Shown in pieces: positions 18,085-27,474 of a stretch of DNA of 64,000 nucleotides. The notes beneath the pieces are model-generated. The model did no database searches, was not told the origin of the DNA, and saw nothing but the letters and a program-made list of their open reading frames with translations. Source of the stretch: Streptomyces alanosinicus (lineage in GTDB: Bacteria > Actinomycetota > Actinomycetes > Streptomycetales > Streptomycetaceae); assembly GCF_014650595.1 (NCBI RefSeq), contig NZ_BMVG01000012.1, positions 1 through 64,000 on the forward strand, given 5' to 3'. Numbering within the stretch: the first letter of the stretch is position 1; each line of letters starts with the position of its first letter. A program made the translations under genes and the position numbers.

Positions 18085-18740
18085 TTTGCGTTGGTTGCCA
18101 GCGCCTCACACCGACCCCACCCCGCGCACCGACGTCCGACCGCCCTCAAGCCGCAGGGTTTGAGCGGGCCAAGGTCGCCCCGTCCAAGGGCGACGGGCGG
18201 CAGGCGCAGGAACACAGCGCGCTCCACTCCATGGTGATCCGGAAACAGGTCGAACGAAGTGTCATGTCCGGAGTAACGGCAGGTCAGGAGCCCGCCCGGG
18301 AGAATGCGGACGACAGGCCAGTGTGCGTTACGGGCGATGCGGGCGCTACGTGCGCACGTCTGACGGGCGTCAGTGCGGTCCGCCTGGCCATCCGCCACGC
18401 GTCTGCAGGCTTTCGGGGCTGACGCCCACCGATGTCTCGCACCACAGCCCCACGAAAGGCAGAATCGTCCTACTGGCCTCACGCGCGACCACACACCTCG
18501 ACAACGTCGTGTTACGAGCTCTACACCGAGAGGCGGTTGGCCAATTCGCGGCGCAGGCAGCGAATGGTCCGGCCGGAAAGTCTCCTCCACCAGATCGGAG
18601 AAGAAGTCGTCCTCGATCGACGTAGCCCGATGGACAGCGGCTTCCTCGCCTACGCGCAGCTCGAGGCGAGACCACCCGGCCCGGAACGTGAGGGAAACAG
18701 CGAACCGGTCGGTCGAATCAGAGAGCCGCAGTTCCTCGCC
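18085..18740. other. Mostly non-coding or decayed stretch
   Basis: I see no intact gene here. From 18739 down to about 18510 on the minus strand there is an open frame without a start, directly after a TGA, that reads like real protein (SLTFRAGWSRLELRVGEE, ATSIEDDFFSDLVEETF). It then runs into Arg/Cys-rich noise. It may be the middle of another broken gene. Other open frames in this stretch look like chance high-GC frames. Confidence 0.3.
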
Positions 18741-19127
18741 TCATCCTGCGCCGGTTGCTTCTCCTGCCGGTTCTGCCACGGACGCGCAGTGGGTCAGCAA
18801 TGCGGAGATGAGGCCGTCGATGACTCGGTAGCGTACGATCCGGCCGTCCTTCTCGCCTTGTACGACGCCTGCTGCCCGCAGCAGGCGCAGGGCCTGGGAC
18901 ACGGCGGTGTCCCGCATCCCGGTGGCGACGGCTAGGTCGGAGACAGCGATGGGGCCCGCCTCGTGGAGGGCCAGCAGCAGGGACAGGCGCCCGGGATCGG
19001 AGAGCAGGGAGAAGCGGTCGGCCCAGGCCCGTACTCGCTCGGGCTCGCCGACTGCGGCGATGGCGTCGCAGACCCGGTGGCCGTCGATGGTCCGCTGTCC
19101 GGCACGTTCCGCGGGGACGAGATGCAT
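18741..19127 (-). CDS. ArsR-family transcriptional regulator
   Basis: A 128-residue winged-helix regulator. RFSLLSDPGRLSLLLAL opens the ArsR fold, and VSDLAVATGMRDTAVSQALRLLR is the recognition helix, followed by the wing (GEKDGRIVRYRVID). It resembles mycobacterial NmtR/KmtR nickel-cobalt sensors in the DLAxATGM..AVSQ.LR.LR stretch, but the expected histidine-rich sensor set is not obvious. Only one C-terminal His-Cys pair (LLTHC) is clear. It is divergent from the NiCoT transporter with a riboswitch between them, so metal-responsive control of that transporter is inferred. Confidence 0.8.
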   Translation of the reverse strand: MHLVPAERAGQRTIDGHRVCDAIAAVGEPERVRAWADRFSLLSDPGRLSLLLALHEAGPIAVSDLAVATGMRDTAVSQALRLLRAAGVVQGEKDGRIVRYRVIDGLISALLTHCASVAEPAGEATGAG

Positions 19128-19136
19128 GTACGCATC
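19121..19136. promoter_or_regulatory. Candidate ArsR operator
   Basis: A 5-6-5 inverted repeat (GATGC, six bases, GCATC) overlaps the start codon of the ArsR gene. This fits an autoregulatory site, but it is short and could be chance. Confidence 0.3.
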
Positions 19137-19219
19137 ATCGCAGTCGCCGACTCGGGCCTCGATATCTGCTCAGTTGTGCAGCCTTGCAGGTTCAACCTTC
19201 GGCCTTCTAGGGTGAGCGG

Positions 19220-19384
19220 GCCGTGGTGTTCGGGAAGACCGGTGACAGCCCCTCAGGGGCTCAGTCCGGAGCGGCCCTCGCCACTGTGATCGGGGAGTTC
19301 CCGCCTCATGCATTGCCACTGGCCTCGCGGCCGGGAAGGCAGGGGCGGGCGCGGTGACCCGTCAGCCAGGAGACCGGCCACGGC
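19220..19384 (+). ncRNA. Cobalamin (B12) riboswitch
   Basis: The conserved elements occur in order: CCGGTGACAGCCC, GCCACTGT, TTGCCACTGG, GGGAAGGC, TGACCCG, and the B12 box AGCCAGGAGACCGGCC at 19364-19379. A closing P1 stem pairs 19220-19226 (GCCGTGG) with 19378-19384 (CCACGGC). It ends 39 bases before the ATG of the NiCoT transporter, so translation or transcription of that gene should fall when cobalamin is plentiful. Confidence 0.9.
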
Positions 19385-19423
19385 AGCACGAAGCTGATCC
19401 ACGAGGTGCTGGAGCGTGACCGT

Positions 19424-20533
19424 ATGACCCTGTCCTCAGGTGTGCCTGAAACCGCCGCCGCCCCGTCGTTCCGCTGGCGGCGCGAGGACACCGTCCGAAC
19501 CGCCGGCCTGCTGGCCGTGATCGTCGCCCTGCACGTGGTCGCCTTCGGGATCCTCTTCCTGCTCGTCACGCCGCATCACTACGAGGTCGGCTCCAAGGCG
19601 TTCGGGGTCGGCCTGGGCATCACGGCGTACACCCTCGGGATGCGGCACGCATTCGACGCCGATCACATCGCCGCGATCGACAACACCACCCGCAAGCTGA
19701 TGGCCGATGGCAAGCGGCCGGTGTCGGTGGGGTTCTGGTTCGCGCTCGGGCACTCCAGTGTGGTGGTCGCCATGGCCGCGCTGGTCGCCGGCGGGGCGAA
19801 GCTCGCCGGGACCCTGATGAACGACGGCTCGCGCACCCACCAGGTCCTCGGCACGGTGGGTACTACGGTCTCCGGCAGCTTCCTGTACCTCATCGCCGCC
19901 CTCAACCTCGTGGCGCTGTTCGGCATCGCCCGCGTCTTCAGGGCGATGCGGGCCGGACAGTACGACGAGGCCGAGCTGGAGGCCCACCTCGACTCACGTG
20001 GTTTCATGAACCGCCTCCTGGGCCGGCTCACCAAGTCCATCCGCCGGCCCGGCCAGATGTTCCCGCTCGGCTTCCTCTTCGGCATCGGCTTCGACACCAC
20101 GACCGAGGTGCTTCTCCTCGCCCTGGCCGGCAACGGCGCCGCCGCGGGCCTGCCCTGGTACGCGATCCTGTGCCTGCCCCTGCTCTTCGCCGCCGGTATG
20201 AGCCTGTTCGACACCCTCGACGGCACGTTCATGAACTTCGCCTACCAGTGGGCGTTCTCCAACCCCGTCCGCAAGGTGTTCTACAACCTCACCATCACCG
20301 GCCTGTCCATCGCGGTGGCCTTCTTCGTCGGCACGATCGAGCTGGTCGGGGTGCTGCACGACAAGTTCGGCCTGAGCGACGGGATCTCCGACTGGATCGC
20401 GGGCCTGAACCTCGACAACGTCGGCTACGTCATCGTCGGCCTGTTCGTGGTCGTCTGGGCCGTGGCCATCGCGTACTGGCGCCTGGCCAAGGTCGAAGAG
20501 CGCTGGAGCGCCCGCACCGCGGACAGCGGCTGA
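19424..20533 (+). CDS. NiCoT-family (HoxN/NixA type) cobalt or nickel transporter
   Basis: About 369 residues with roughly eight membrane segments. The family signature RHAFDADHIAAIDN (HX4DH) is intact, as are the conserved GxxFSLGHS-like segment (FWFALGHSSVVV) and FLFGIGFDTTTEV. NiCoT permeases import Ni2+ or Co2+. The upstream B12 riboswitch indicates cobalt for cobalamin synthesis. ATG 19424 with GGAG at 19411 is preferred to the GTG at 19406. The neighbouring ArsR protein may add metal control. Confidence 0.93.
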   Translation: MTLSSGVPETAAAPSFRWRREDTVRTAGLLAVIVALHVVAFGILFLLVTPHHYEVGSKAFGVGLGITAYTLGMRHAFDADHIAAIDNTTRKLMADGKRPVSVGFWFALGHSSVVVAMAALVAGGAKLAGTLMNDGSRTHQVLGTVGTTVSGSFLYLIAALNLVALFGIARVFRAMRAGQYDEAELEAHLDSRGFMNRLLGRLTKSIRRPGQMFPLGFLFGIGFDTTTEVLLLALAGNGAAAGLPWYAILCLPLLFAAGMSLFDTLDGTFMNFAYQWAFSNPVRKVFYNLTITGLSIAVAFFVGTIELVGVLHDKFGLSDGISDWIAGLNLDNVGYVIVGLFVVVWAVAIAYWRLAKVEERWSARTADSG

Positions 20534-20570
20534 CAGCACGCCGTACTGCCGTTACTTCGCCGTGGAAGGA

Positions 20571-21530
20571 TCACCGGCAAGCCGCCCGGCTCTGGTCGAA
20601 GTGACTGTCCTTGCCGCCTTGCCGGACCAGTCGACCCGTCCGGGCGGCTTCGGCCCGGGGCATGAGGGCCCAGGTCCCGTCGGTGCGGCGCAGGGCGGCG
20701 GAGTGCCAGGGGGTCGTCCAGGCGTCCGGGGCGTCGAGGAGGCGGATGCCGAATTTCGGGGCGCCGATGGGCTGGGGGTGGATGGAGAGGCGTACGGCGC
20801 GGGGGTGCTGTTCGGCGATCAGGTCGCCCCAGGCGCGGCTGCGCTGGATGACGCCGTAGGCCCGTTGCCTGCAGGCGCGTTGGAGGGCGGAGCGGGTGCC
20901 GGTCCAGTCGGCGGTGTCCTCGACGAGGAAGCGGGTGATGCCCCGGTAGAGGGCGAGGGCCTGGCTGTCGGATCGGATCTCGGCACGGAGGGCCTCCAGG
21001 GTGGGGGCGTAGCGCTCGTGGACGTGGCTGCGTTTCGCGTCGTGCGGGAGGTCGCCGAGGACGTCGCGCAGGTCGAAGACGGACAGTCTGTGCAGGCCCA
21101 TCCGGCCTATCTGTGTGCGTAGGTCGTCGGCATAGGCGTCGATGTGGTCGTCGGGGACGCCGATGAGGTCGCCGAAGACGTGGCCGTCGGAGCAGATGAT
21201 CACGCGGGCGCCGGGCGGATAGATCCGTTCAATCTTGGTGCACAGGGTGTTCAGGAAAGTCAGGGAGAGGCGTTCGCCCTGGTCGGGGAGGTGGCCGAGG
21301 ACCTTGGCCGGGTTGGGGGACTTGCAGGGGAAGCCGGGCAGCGTGAAGACGATGGGGGCGCCGTCGCGTACGAATGCGTCGATGCGGCGCAGCTGATGCG
21401 GGAACGCTTGCGCGGGAACGCGAACGGGAGCGGGGACGGGGTCGGTCGTGCGGTGGTGGGGCAGGAGCAGGTTCAGGATTTCGGTGCCGATGCGGGTGGG
21501 AAGGGTGTCCGGCGCGGTCGTCAGGGGCAT
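20571..21530 (-). CDS. Isonitrile (isocyanide) synthase, IsnA/PvcA/DIT1 family
   Basis: A 319-residue protein with the family core: TLPGFPCKSPNPAKVLG, PDQGERLSL, PPGARVIICSDGHVFGD and VFDLRDVLGDLPHD. Later come RRTDGTWALMPRA and the C-terminal LVRQGGKDSHFD. IsnA and PvcA convert the amine of Tyr or Trp to an isonitrile using ribulose-5-phosphate carbon. The substrate here is not certain, although the P450 and amidotransferase context favours Tyr. ATG 21530 is chosen because GGAGAGG lies just upstream; the ATG at 21575 has no ribosome site. It is the last gene of a four-gene minus-strand set, about 150 bases after the P450 stop. Confidence 0.92.
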   Translation of the reverse strand: MPLTTAPDTLPTRIGTEILNLLLPHHRTTDPVPAPVRVPAQAFPHQLRRIDAFVRDGAPIVFTLPGFPCKSPNPAKVLGHLPDQGERLSLTFLNTLCTKIERIYPPGARVIICSDGHVFGDLIGVPDDHIDAYADDLRTQIGRMGLHRLSVFDLRDVLGDLPHDAKRSHVHERYAPTLEALRAEIRSDSQALALYRGITRFLVEDTADWTGTRSALQRACRQRAYGVIQRSRAWGDLIAEQHPRAVRLSIHPQPIGAPKFGIRLLDAPDAWTTPWHSAALRRTDGTWALMPRAEAARTGRLVRQGGKDSHFDQSRAACR

Positions 21531-21680
21531 GTCGCCTCTCCTGGAGAACGAGGAAGTACGAGGGCACGTCGACATGGCGCCGTGGCGAGAGTGGAAGCCA
21601 AGCGCCTTGGGTCGGTGGGCGTGGGTCAGCCGGGGCCGGGTCGGCTGGTGTGGTCCGACCCGGTCAGCGGTACGTCGGTG

Positions 21681-22943
21681 TCAGAGGCGTCGGTCGTAGC
21701 CGACGGTGAGGTGGTTGGTGCCGCGGCCGAGGACGGCCGGGATCCACTCGATGTCCTCGTCTCTGGCGGTCAGATGGAGGCCGGGCAGGCGGGCGAGGAG
21801 GGTGCCGAGGGCGACCTGGAGTTCGGCACGGGCGAGGGCGGCGCCGGGGCAGAAGTGGATGCCGTGGCCGAAAGCGAGGTGGGGGTTGGGCGAGCGGTCG
21901 AAGTCCAGGGTGTCCGGGGCGGGGAAGCGGCGCGGGTCGCGGTTGGCCGCGCACAGGGAGACGATCACCGAGTCGCCGCCGGGGACGCGCGTGCCGTGCA
22001 GGTCGCTGTCCTGGTCGAAGAAGCGCCAGGTGGTGAGTTCGAAGGCGCTGTCGTAGCGCAGGAGTTCCTCGACGGCGCTGGGCAGCAGGTCCGGGTCGTC
22101 GCGCAGGCGGGCGAGCTGGTCCGGGTGGCGGAAGAGGGCGATCAGGGCGGTGGTGATCTGGTTGGTGACCGGCTCCTGGCCCGCGACGAGGAGCTGGAAG
22201 ATCATCGAGTCCAGCTCTTCCTGCGACAGTTCGCGGCGGTCACGGGCCACGACGAGGCGGCTGAGCAGGTCGTCGTCCCAGTGCTCTCGCTTGTGGCACA
22301 CGACATCCGAGATGTAGCTCTGCAGGCCGTGCAGGCGTGCCTCGTAGAGGGGGCGTCCGGGGTCGGTGGGGCCGACCGGCTGGACGACCTTGCCCCAGTC
22401 GCGGTCGAAGCGGGCTGCCAGTTCCTGTGGGAGGCCGATGACTTCGGCGAGGACCTGGAAGGGGAAGTGGGCGGCGAAGCCGGTGACGAGGTCCGCGGGG
22501 CCGTGCTCCGGCAGTGCGTCGACGAGGGTGTCGGCCAGTTCCTGGAAGCGGGGGCGGAGCTGCTCGATGCGGCGCGGGGTGAAGGCGTCCGTCACGAAGC
22601 GGCGCATCCGGGTGTGCTCGGGCGGGTCCTGGTGGAGGAGGTGGACCTGGAGCTGGGAGTGCTGCGGCTCGGGCATGATCGAGGCGCGGGCGCGCCAGCG
22701 GTCGTTGCCTCGGTCGTGGTTCTTGCCGAGGCGATCGTCGTTCAGCGCGGCGTGGGCGGCGTCGTAGCCGGTGACGAGCCAGGCTCGGACGCCGCTGGGG
22801 AAGAGGACCCGGTGGACAGGGCCGGTCTCGCGCATCTGCTCGTACAGGGGGTAGGGGTTGCTCTTGTACGGGCAGCCCATCAGCGGCACCGGGTCGGGCA
22901 AGGTGTCCGGGTCTGCGGCCGGCTGGTGTTCCTGGAGGGTCAT
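21681..22943 (-). CDS. Cytochrome P450
   Basis: A 420-residue bacterial P450. The heme loop FGHGIHFCPG gives Cys365 as the iron ligand, and the K-helix motif is EELLR. The I-helix reads LLVAGQEPVTNQ: the acid is kept as Glu, but the usual Thr is Pro, a change seen in P450s that do not simply hydroxylate. It lies between the isonitrile synthase and the amidotransferase in an apparent operon. Phenol coupling of two tyrosine-derived isonitriles is an attractive inference; hydroxylation or desaturation remain possible. The start follows the upstream stop by 11 bases. Confidence 0.93.
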   Translation of the reverse strand: MTLQEHQPAADPDTLPDPVPLMGCPYKSNPYPLYEQMRETGPVHRVLFPSGVRAWLVTGYDAAHAALNDDRLGKNHDRGNDRWRARASIMPEPQHSQLQVHLLHQDPPEHTRMRRFVTDAFTPRRIEQLRPRFQELADTLVDALPEHGPADLVTGFAAHFPFQVLAEVIGLPQELAARFDRDWGKVVQPVGPTDPGRPLYEARLHGLQSYISDVVCHKREHWDDDLLSRLVVARDRRELSQEELDSMIFQLLVAGQEPVTNQITTALIALFRHPDQLARLRDDPDLLPSAVEELLRYDSAFELTTWRFFDQDSDLHGTRVPGGDSVIVSLCAANRDPRRFPAPDTLDFDRSPNPHLAFGHGIHFCPGAALARAELQVALGTLLARLPGLHLTARDEDIEWIPAVLGRGTNHLTVGYDRRL

Positions 22944-22954
22944 GGGGAGGCTCC

Positions 22955-24781
22955 TCAGAGGGCGAGTTCGGGCCGGTAGTGGTCCAGCCAGAGGGCGAGG
23001 TCGACGACGCGTTCGAGGCGCAGGCGGTGGCCCCACTCCAGTCGTTCGGGCGGGGTGTCGAGACAGGGCTTGATGCGGGTCTCGTCGGCGAGGGCGCGGA
23101 CCTGTTCGGTGGCGAGGGCGTCGCGGGCCAGCTGCTGCAGGCCGCGGTTGTAGTCGGGGTGGTGGGTGGCCGGGTAGTGGTTCTTGGGGCGGTACAGGAC
23201 CGAGTCCGGAGCGAGGCCGGCGCCCATCGCGCGCAGGAGGCTCTTCTCGCGGCCGTCGAAGTTCTTCAGCGCCCAGGGGGTGGTGAAGGCGTACTCGACG
23301 AGCCGGTGGTCGCAGTACGGGACGCGGACCTCCAGGCCCTGGGCCATGCTGAGGCGGTCCTTGCGGTGGAGGAGCTGGCGCAGCCAGCGGGTCAGGGACA
23401 GGTGCTGCATCTCGCGTTGGCGGTGCTCGGCGGGGGTCTCGCCGTCGAGATGCGGTACGGCGGCCAGGGCGGCGCGGTAGGTGTCGTCGCGGAACTCGCT
23501 GATGCGCAGGTCGAGTTCGGGGTTGAGAGGCATGGCGGCCTCGTCGCCCGTCACCAGCAGCCACGGGAAGGTTTCTGCGGCCAGGGCCTTCGGGTTGTGG
23601 AACCAGGGGTAGCCGCCGAAGACCTCGTCGGCCGCCTCGCCGGAGAGGGCGACGGTGGAGTGCCGGCGGATCTCGCCGAACAGCAGGTACAGCGAGGTGT
23701 CCATGTCGCCGACACCGATGGGCGAGTCCCTGGCCACGACGACTGCCTTGCGGTGCTCCGGATCGAGCAGGGCGCGCGGGTCGAGGACGACGGTGCTGTG
23801 GTCGGTACCGATGAAGGCGCCGGCTTCGATGGCGTACGGGGTGTCGTGGCCGGTGCGCAGGACGTCGCCGGTGAACTGTTCCGCCTGGTCGCTGTAGTCG
23901 ACGGCGTAGGAGCGGATCCGGGCGTCCGGGCCTTCGCGCAGGCGGAGTTCGTCGGCGAGCAGGGCGGTCAGGACGGTGGAGTCGATGCCGCCGGAGAGCA
24001 GGCTGCACAGCGGGACGTCCGCTTCGAGCTGGCTGCGGGCCGCGGCACCGACCAGGGCGCGGATCCGCTCGATGGCCGCGTCCTGGTCGTCGGTGTGGTC
24101 GGCGGCTTCCAGCTGCCAGTAGCGGCGTTCGCGGATGCCGGCCCGGTCCAGGACGAGCACCCCGCCCGGCTCGACCTCCCGGATCCCGGACCACACCGTC
24201 GGACCGGTGTTGAACAGCAGGCTGTACGCCTCCCGCAGCCCGTCCGCGTCCACCCGCGGCCGGATCTCCGGGTGGGCGAACAGCGCCTTCGGTTCGGAGG
24301 CGAAGGCGAGGCCGCCGTCGACAGCGGCCCAGAACAGGGGCTTCACCCCGAGCCGGTCGCGGACCAGGAGCAGCCGCTGGGCGCGCTCGTCCCAGACGGC
24401 GAAGGCGAACATGCCCTCCAGGTGCTCGGCCACCGCCTCTCCCCACTCGGTGTACGCGCGCAGCACGACCTCGGTGTCACTGCGCGTGTGGAAGACATGG
24501 CCCCGGGAGTGCAGTTCGGTACGCAGCTCGTGGTGGTTGTAGACCTCGCCGCTGTACGTGAGCACGAGGTCCGGCTGGTCGGGCCGGTCGGTCATCGGCT
24601 GTACGCCGCCTTGGAGGTCGATGACGGCCAGTCGGCGGTGGCCGATCGCGGCCCGCTCGCCGAGCCAGACGCCGTCGGCGTCGGGGCCGCGCGGGGCGAG
24701 GGTGGCGGTCATGGCCTCGATGACCGGGGCCTGGGTACGGGCGTCGCTGTGGAAGGACGCCCAGCCGGTGATTCCGCACAT
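22955..24781 (-). CDS. Glutamine-dependent asparagine-synthetase-like amidotransferase
   Basis: A 608-residue AsnB-type enzyme. Cys2 in MCGITGW is the N-terminal nucleophile of the glutaminase domain, with RGPDADG and the glutamine site following. The synthetase domain has the ATP pyrophosphatase loop LLSGGIDSTV (263-268) and GEAADEVFGGYPW. AsnB homologues in natural product clusters make carboxamides from carboxylates. Its place between an exporter and P450/isonitrile synthase suggests it amidates the isonitrile acid rather than making primary Asn. The start is fixed by the need for Cys at position 2. Confidence 0.93.
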   Translation of the reverse strand: MCGITGWASFHSDARTQAPVIEAMTATLAPRGPDADGVWLGERAAIGHRRLAVIDLQGGVQPMTDRPDQPDLVLTYSGEVYNHHELRTELHSRGHVFHTRSDTEVVLRAYTEWGEAVAEHLEGMFAFAVWDERAQRLLLVRDRLGVKPLFWAAVDGGLAFASEPKALFAHPEIRPRVDADGLREAYSLLFNTGPTVWSGIREVEPGGVLVLDRAGIRERRYWQLEAADHTDDQDAAIERIRALVGAAARSQLEADVPLCSLLSGGIDSTVLTALLADELRLREGPDARIRSYAVDYSDQAEQFTGDVLRTGHDTPYAIEAGAFIGTDHSTVVLDPRALLDPEHRKAVVVARDSPIGVGDMDTSLYLLFGEIRRHSTVALSGEAADEVFGGYPWFHNPKALAAETFPWLLVTGDEAAMPLNPELDLRISEFRDDTYRAALAAVPHLDGETPAEHRQREMQHLSLTRWLRQLLHRKDRLSMAQGLEVRVPYCDHRLVEYAFTTPWALKNFDGREKSLLRAMGAGLAPDSVLYRPKNHYPATHHPDYNRGLQQLARDALATEQVRALADETRIKPCLDTPPERLEWGHRLRLERVVDLALWLDHYRPELAL

Positions 24782-24798
24782 GGGAGACGACTCCTCGG

Positions 24799-26214
24799 TC
24801 AGGGGTGGTGGGCGGCGGGAGCCGCGTCGGTTGACATCTCTCGCACGGGCGCCGACCTGCGTCCTTGCAGTGCGAGCAGGGGTACGGCGATACAGGCGGC
24901 GACTGCCGCCAGGGTCAGCCCGGCCGTCACGCCGTCGTCGCCTCCGGCCAGGCCCCAGGCCGCAGTGGCCAGGGCCGGGCCGAGGGTGAAGCCGAGGCTG
25001 CGGGCCAGCTGTACGGAGGAGCCCACGGTCGCCGTGCGGTCCGGTGGGGCGGCGCCCATGACGAGGGCCTGGGTGGGGCCGCCGTTCAGGCCCATGCCGA
25101 GGCCGGCCAGCGCCAGCCGCCAGGCCACACCCACCGGTGACCAATCGCCCCCCAGCGGAACAAGGAGGAGCAGACCGGCGGCGGTGAGGGCGGCACCGAT
25201 GACCGCCACCGGCCGGGCCCCAGACCGATCGGCGAGGCGACCGCCAACCGGACCGGCCAGCCCCATGCCGAGCGGGAAGGCGAGCACGGTCAGCCCGGTC
25301 GTGGTGGCGCTGACACCGTCGTCGCGCTGGAGGTGCAGGGCGACGACGTAGTGCATCGCCGCGAACCCGACCGCCAGCGCCAGCACCGCCGTATGCGCCC
25401 GGAACAGCCCCGCCGCCCGCAGTACGCCGACCAGCGGACGGCCGCCGGGCCCCCTCAGCCACCACCACAACGGCGGTACGGCGGCGAGCGCGAGCACCAG
25501 CCACCCGCGGCTTCGCGACGCCAGGGTCAGCGCCAGCAGCACGGCGGCCACCCCGGAACCCACCAGCACGGCATCCGCCGCCGACCGCCGGTCGGGCAGG
25601 CGCAGGTCCCCGTCCCGCGGCATCGCCCTCCACGCCACGACCAGGGCGAGCAGACAGAAGGGGATCTTGACCAGGAAGACGGCGCGCCAGCCCAGGTGGT
25701 CCAGCAGCAGTCCGCCCACCGCCGGGCCGGTCACCGCGCCCAGCGGGCCCAGCGTCGCGGGCACGCTCATGGCCCGCCCGCGCAGTTGCGGCCGTACCGA
25801 ACGCAGGGCGAGAACCGGCATCAGCACGAAGAGCACGGCCCCGAACGCGCCCTGGGCGAGGCGGGCGGCGATCAGCCAGGACGCCCAGGGTGCGGCAGCC
25901 GCCAGCGCGCTGCACAGACCGAAGCCCGCGGTCGCGACCAGCAGGGCGGAGCGCATCCCGACCCCGTCCAGCCACCGGCCGACAGGCAACAGCAAAGCCA
26001 CCACGGGCAGTTGATAACCCAGGACCGCCCACTGGGCGGTCGCGGCGGAGACGTGCAGACCGTCGGCGATGTCCGCCAGGGCCACGTTGACGATGTTCAT
26101 GTCGAGCATCGCCACGAACGACAGCAGGCCGGCCACGGCAACGAGCAGCCAGCGGTCGTCACCGCCGACGGGTATGCGGCCGGGCTGTTCCGAACCGGGA
26201 CTGTGGCGTGTCAC
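24799..26214 (-). CDS. MFS drug-efflux transporter (DHA2/14-TM type)
   Basis: A 471-residue membrane protein with motif A-like loops, LDMNIVNVALADIA in the first helix (typical of EmrB/QacA proteins), GPAVGGLLLDHLGWRAVF (motif C region) and about 13-14 hydrophobic segments. GTG start with GAGGGGCGG upstream. It is the first gene of the isonitrile operon and 17 bases from the amidotransferase. Export of the isonitrile product, hence self-protection, is the natural reading. Confidence 0.9.
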   Translation of the reverse strand: MTRHSPGSEQPGRIPVGGDDRWLLVAVAGLLSFVAMLDMNIVNVALADIADGLHVSAATAQWAVLGYQLPVVALLLPVGRWLDGVGMRSALLVATAGFGLCSALAAAAPWASWLIAARLAQGAFGAVLFVLMPVLALRSVRPQLRGRAMSVPATLGPLGAVTGPAVGGLLLDHLGWRAVFLVKIPFCLLALVVAWRAMPRDGDLRLPDRRSAADAVLVGSGVAAVLLALTLASRSRGWLVLALAAVPPLWWWLRGPGGRPLVGVLRAAGLFRAHTAVLALAVGFAAMHYVVALHLQRDDGVSATTTGLTVLAFPLGMGLAGPVGGRLADRSGARPVAVIGAALTAAGLLLLVPLGGDWSPVGVAWRLALAGLGMGLNGGPTQALVMGAAPPDRTATVGSSVQLARSLGFTLGPALATAAWGLAGGDDGVTAGLTLAAVAACIAVPLLALQGRRSAPVREMSTDAAPAAHHP

Positions 26215-26317
26215 CGTTGCCGCCCCTCACGGTCGTGGGTGGGCTGCCGGACGGCAGCCTCGTCCCACAAGTCGGACGGGATCGCACACTAGTTCCCGGG
26301 CGCGTCCGAAAATCATG

Positions 26318-26340
26318 GCGGGCAGGCTGAAACTGCCCGC
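26318..26340 (-). terminator. Hairpin after the small membrane gene
   Basis: Eight-base arms (GCGGGCAG / CTGCCCGC) around a seven-base loop, directly downstream of the stop of the gene at 26346-26600. A short stem; moderate support. Confidence 0.5.
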
Positions 26341-26345
26341 GCCGA

Positions 26346-26600
26346 TCAGTCGCGGCCGCCGCCGCGTGGTGCCTTGCCCGACACGGCCGACTCCATCAAC
26401 AGGTACAGCAACGCGCAGAGGATCAGCCCGGCGGCACAGCCGACAGCCGCACCGAACGCTCCATCGACGACGGAGCCCAGCCGGCCGTACCCGGCGACAA
26501 GAACGGCCGCAGTGGCCGCGAGCAACGGCCAGGCTCCCCCGTTGATCCGCGCATCCGTACGCCACGCCAAAGTCGAGTCCGCATCCAGGAGTTGTGCCAT
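26346..26600 (-). CDS. Small two-helix membrane protein, unknown
   Basis: 84 residues with two hydrophobic helices (WPLLAATAAVLVAGYGRLG and AAVGCAAGLILCALLYLLM) and a basic tail. I do not recognise the family. Its ATG shares the CATG at 26598-26601 with the start of the divergent HMA fragment, so the two open frames diverge from almost the same point. Confidence 0.5.
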   Translation of the reverse strand: MAQLLDADSTLAWRTDARINGGAWPLLAATAAVLVAGYGRLGSVVDGAFGAAVGCAAGLILCALLYLLMESAVSGKAPRGGGRD

Positions 26601-26655
26601 GGACCAGAAGCAGTACAACGTCAGGGGAATGAGCTGCGAGCACTGCGCGGCGCGT

Positions 26656-26673
<18 letters not shown>
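26599..26673 (+). pseudogene. Truncated CopZ-like heavy-metal-associated domain
   Basis: With AGGAG upstream, the 24-codon frame reads MDQKQYNVRGMSCEHCAAR and then SSLGW and a stop. The first 19 residues are the N-terminus of a copper chaperone/HMA domain, including the metal motif MSCEHC. A normal domain is about 65-70 residues. Homology ends at about 26655, just at the stop of the ABC ATPase on the other strand, as if a rearrangement joined the ABC operon to a cut copZ gene. Confidence 0.65.

Positions 26674-27470
<797 letters not shown>

Positions 27471-27474
<4 letters not shown>

Noticed and set aside
21144..22979. 611-residue open frame on the plus strand
   Set aside because: It is antisense to the P450 gene and reads as Gly/Val/Glu-rich low-complexity sequence. 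Long opposite-strand frames are expected in high-GC DNA.
22979..25351. 790-residue open frame on the plus strand
   Set aside because: It lies opposite the amidotransferase and MFS genes, both of which have clear motifs. It has no recognisable domain.
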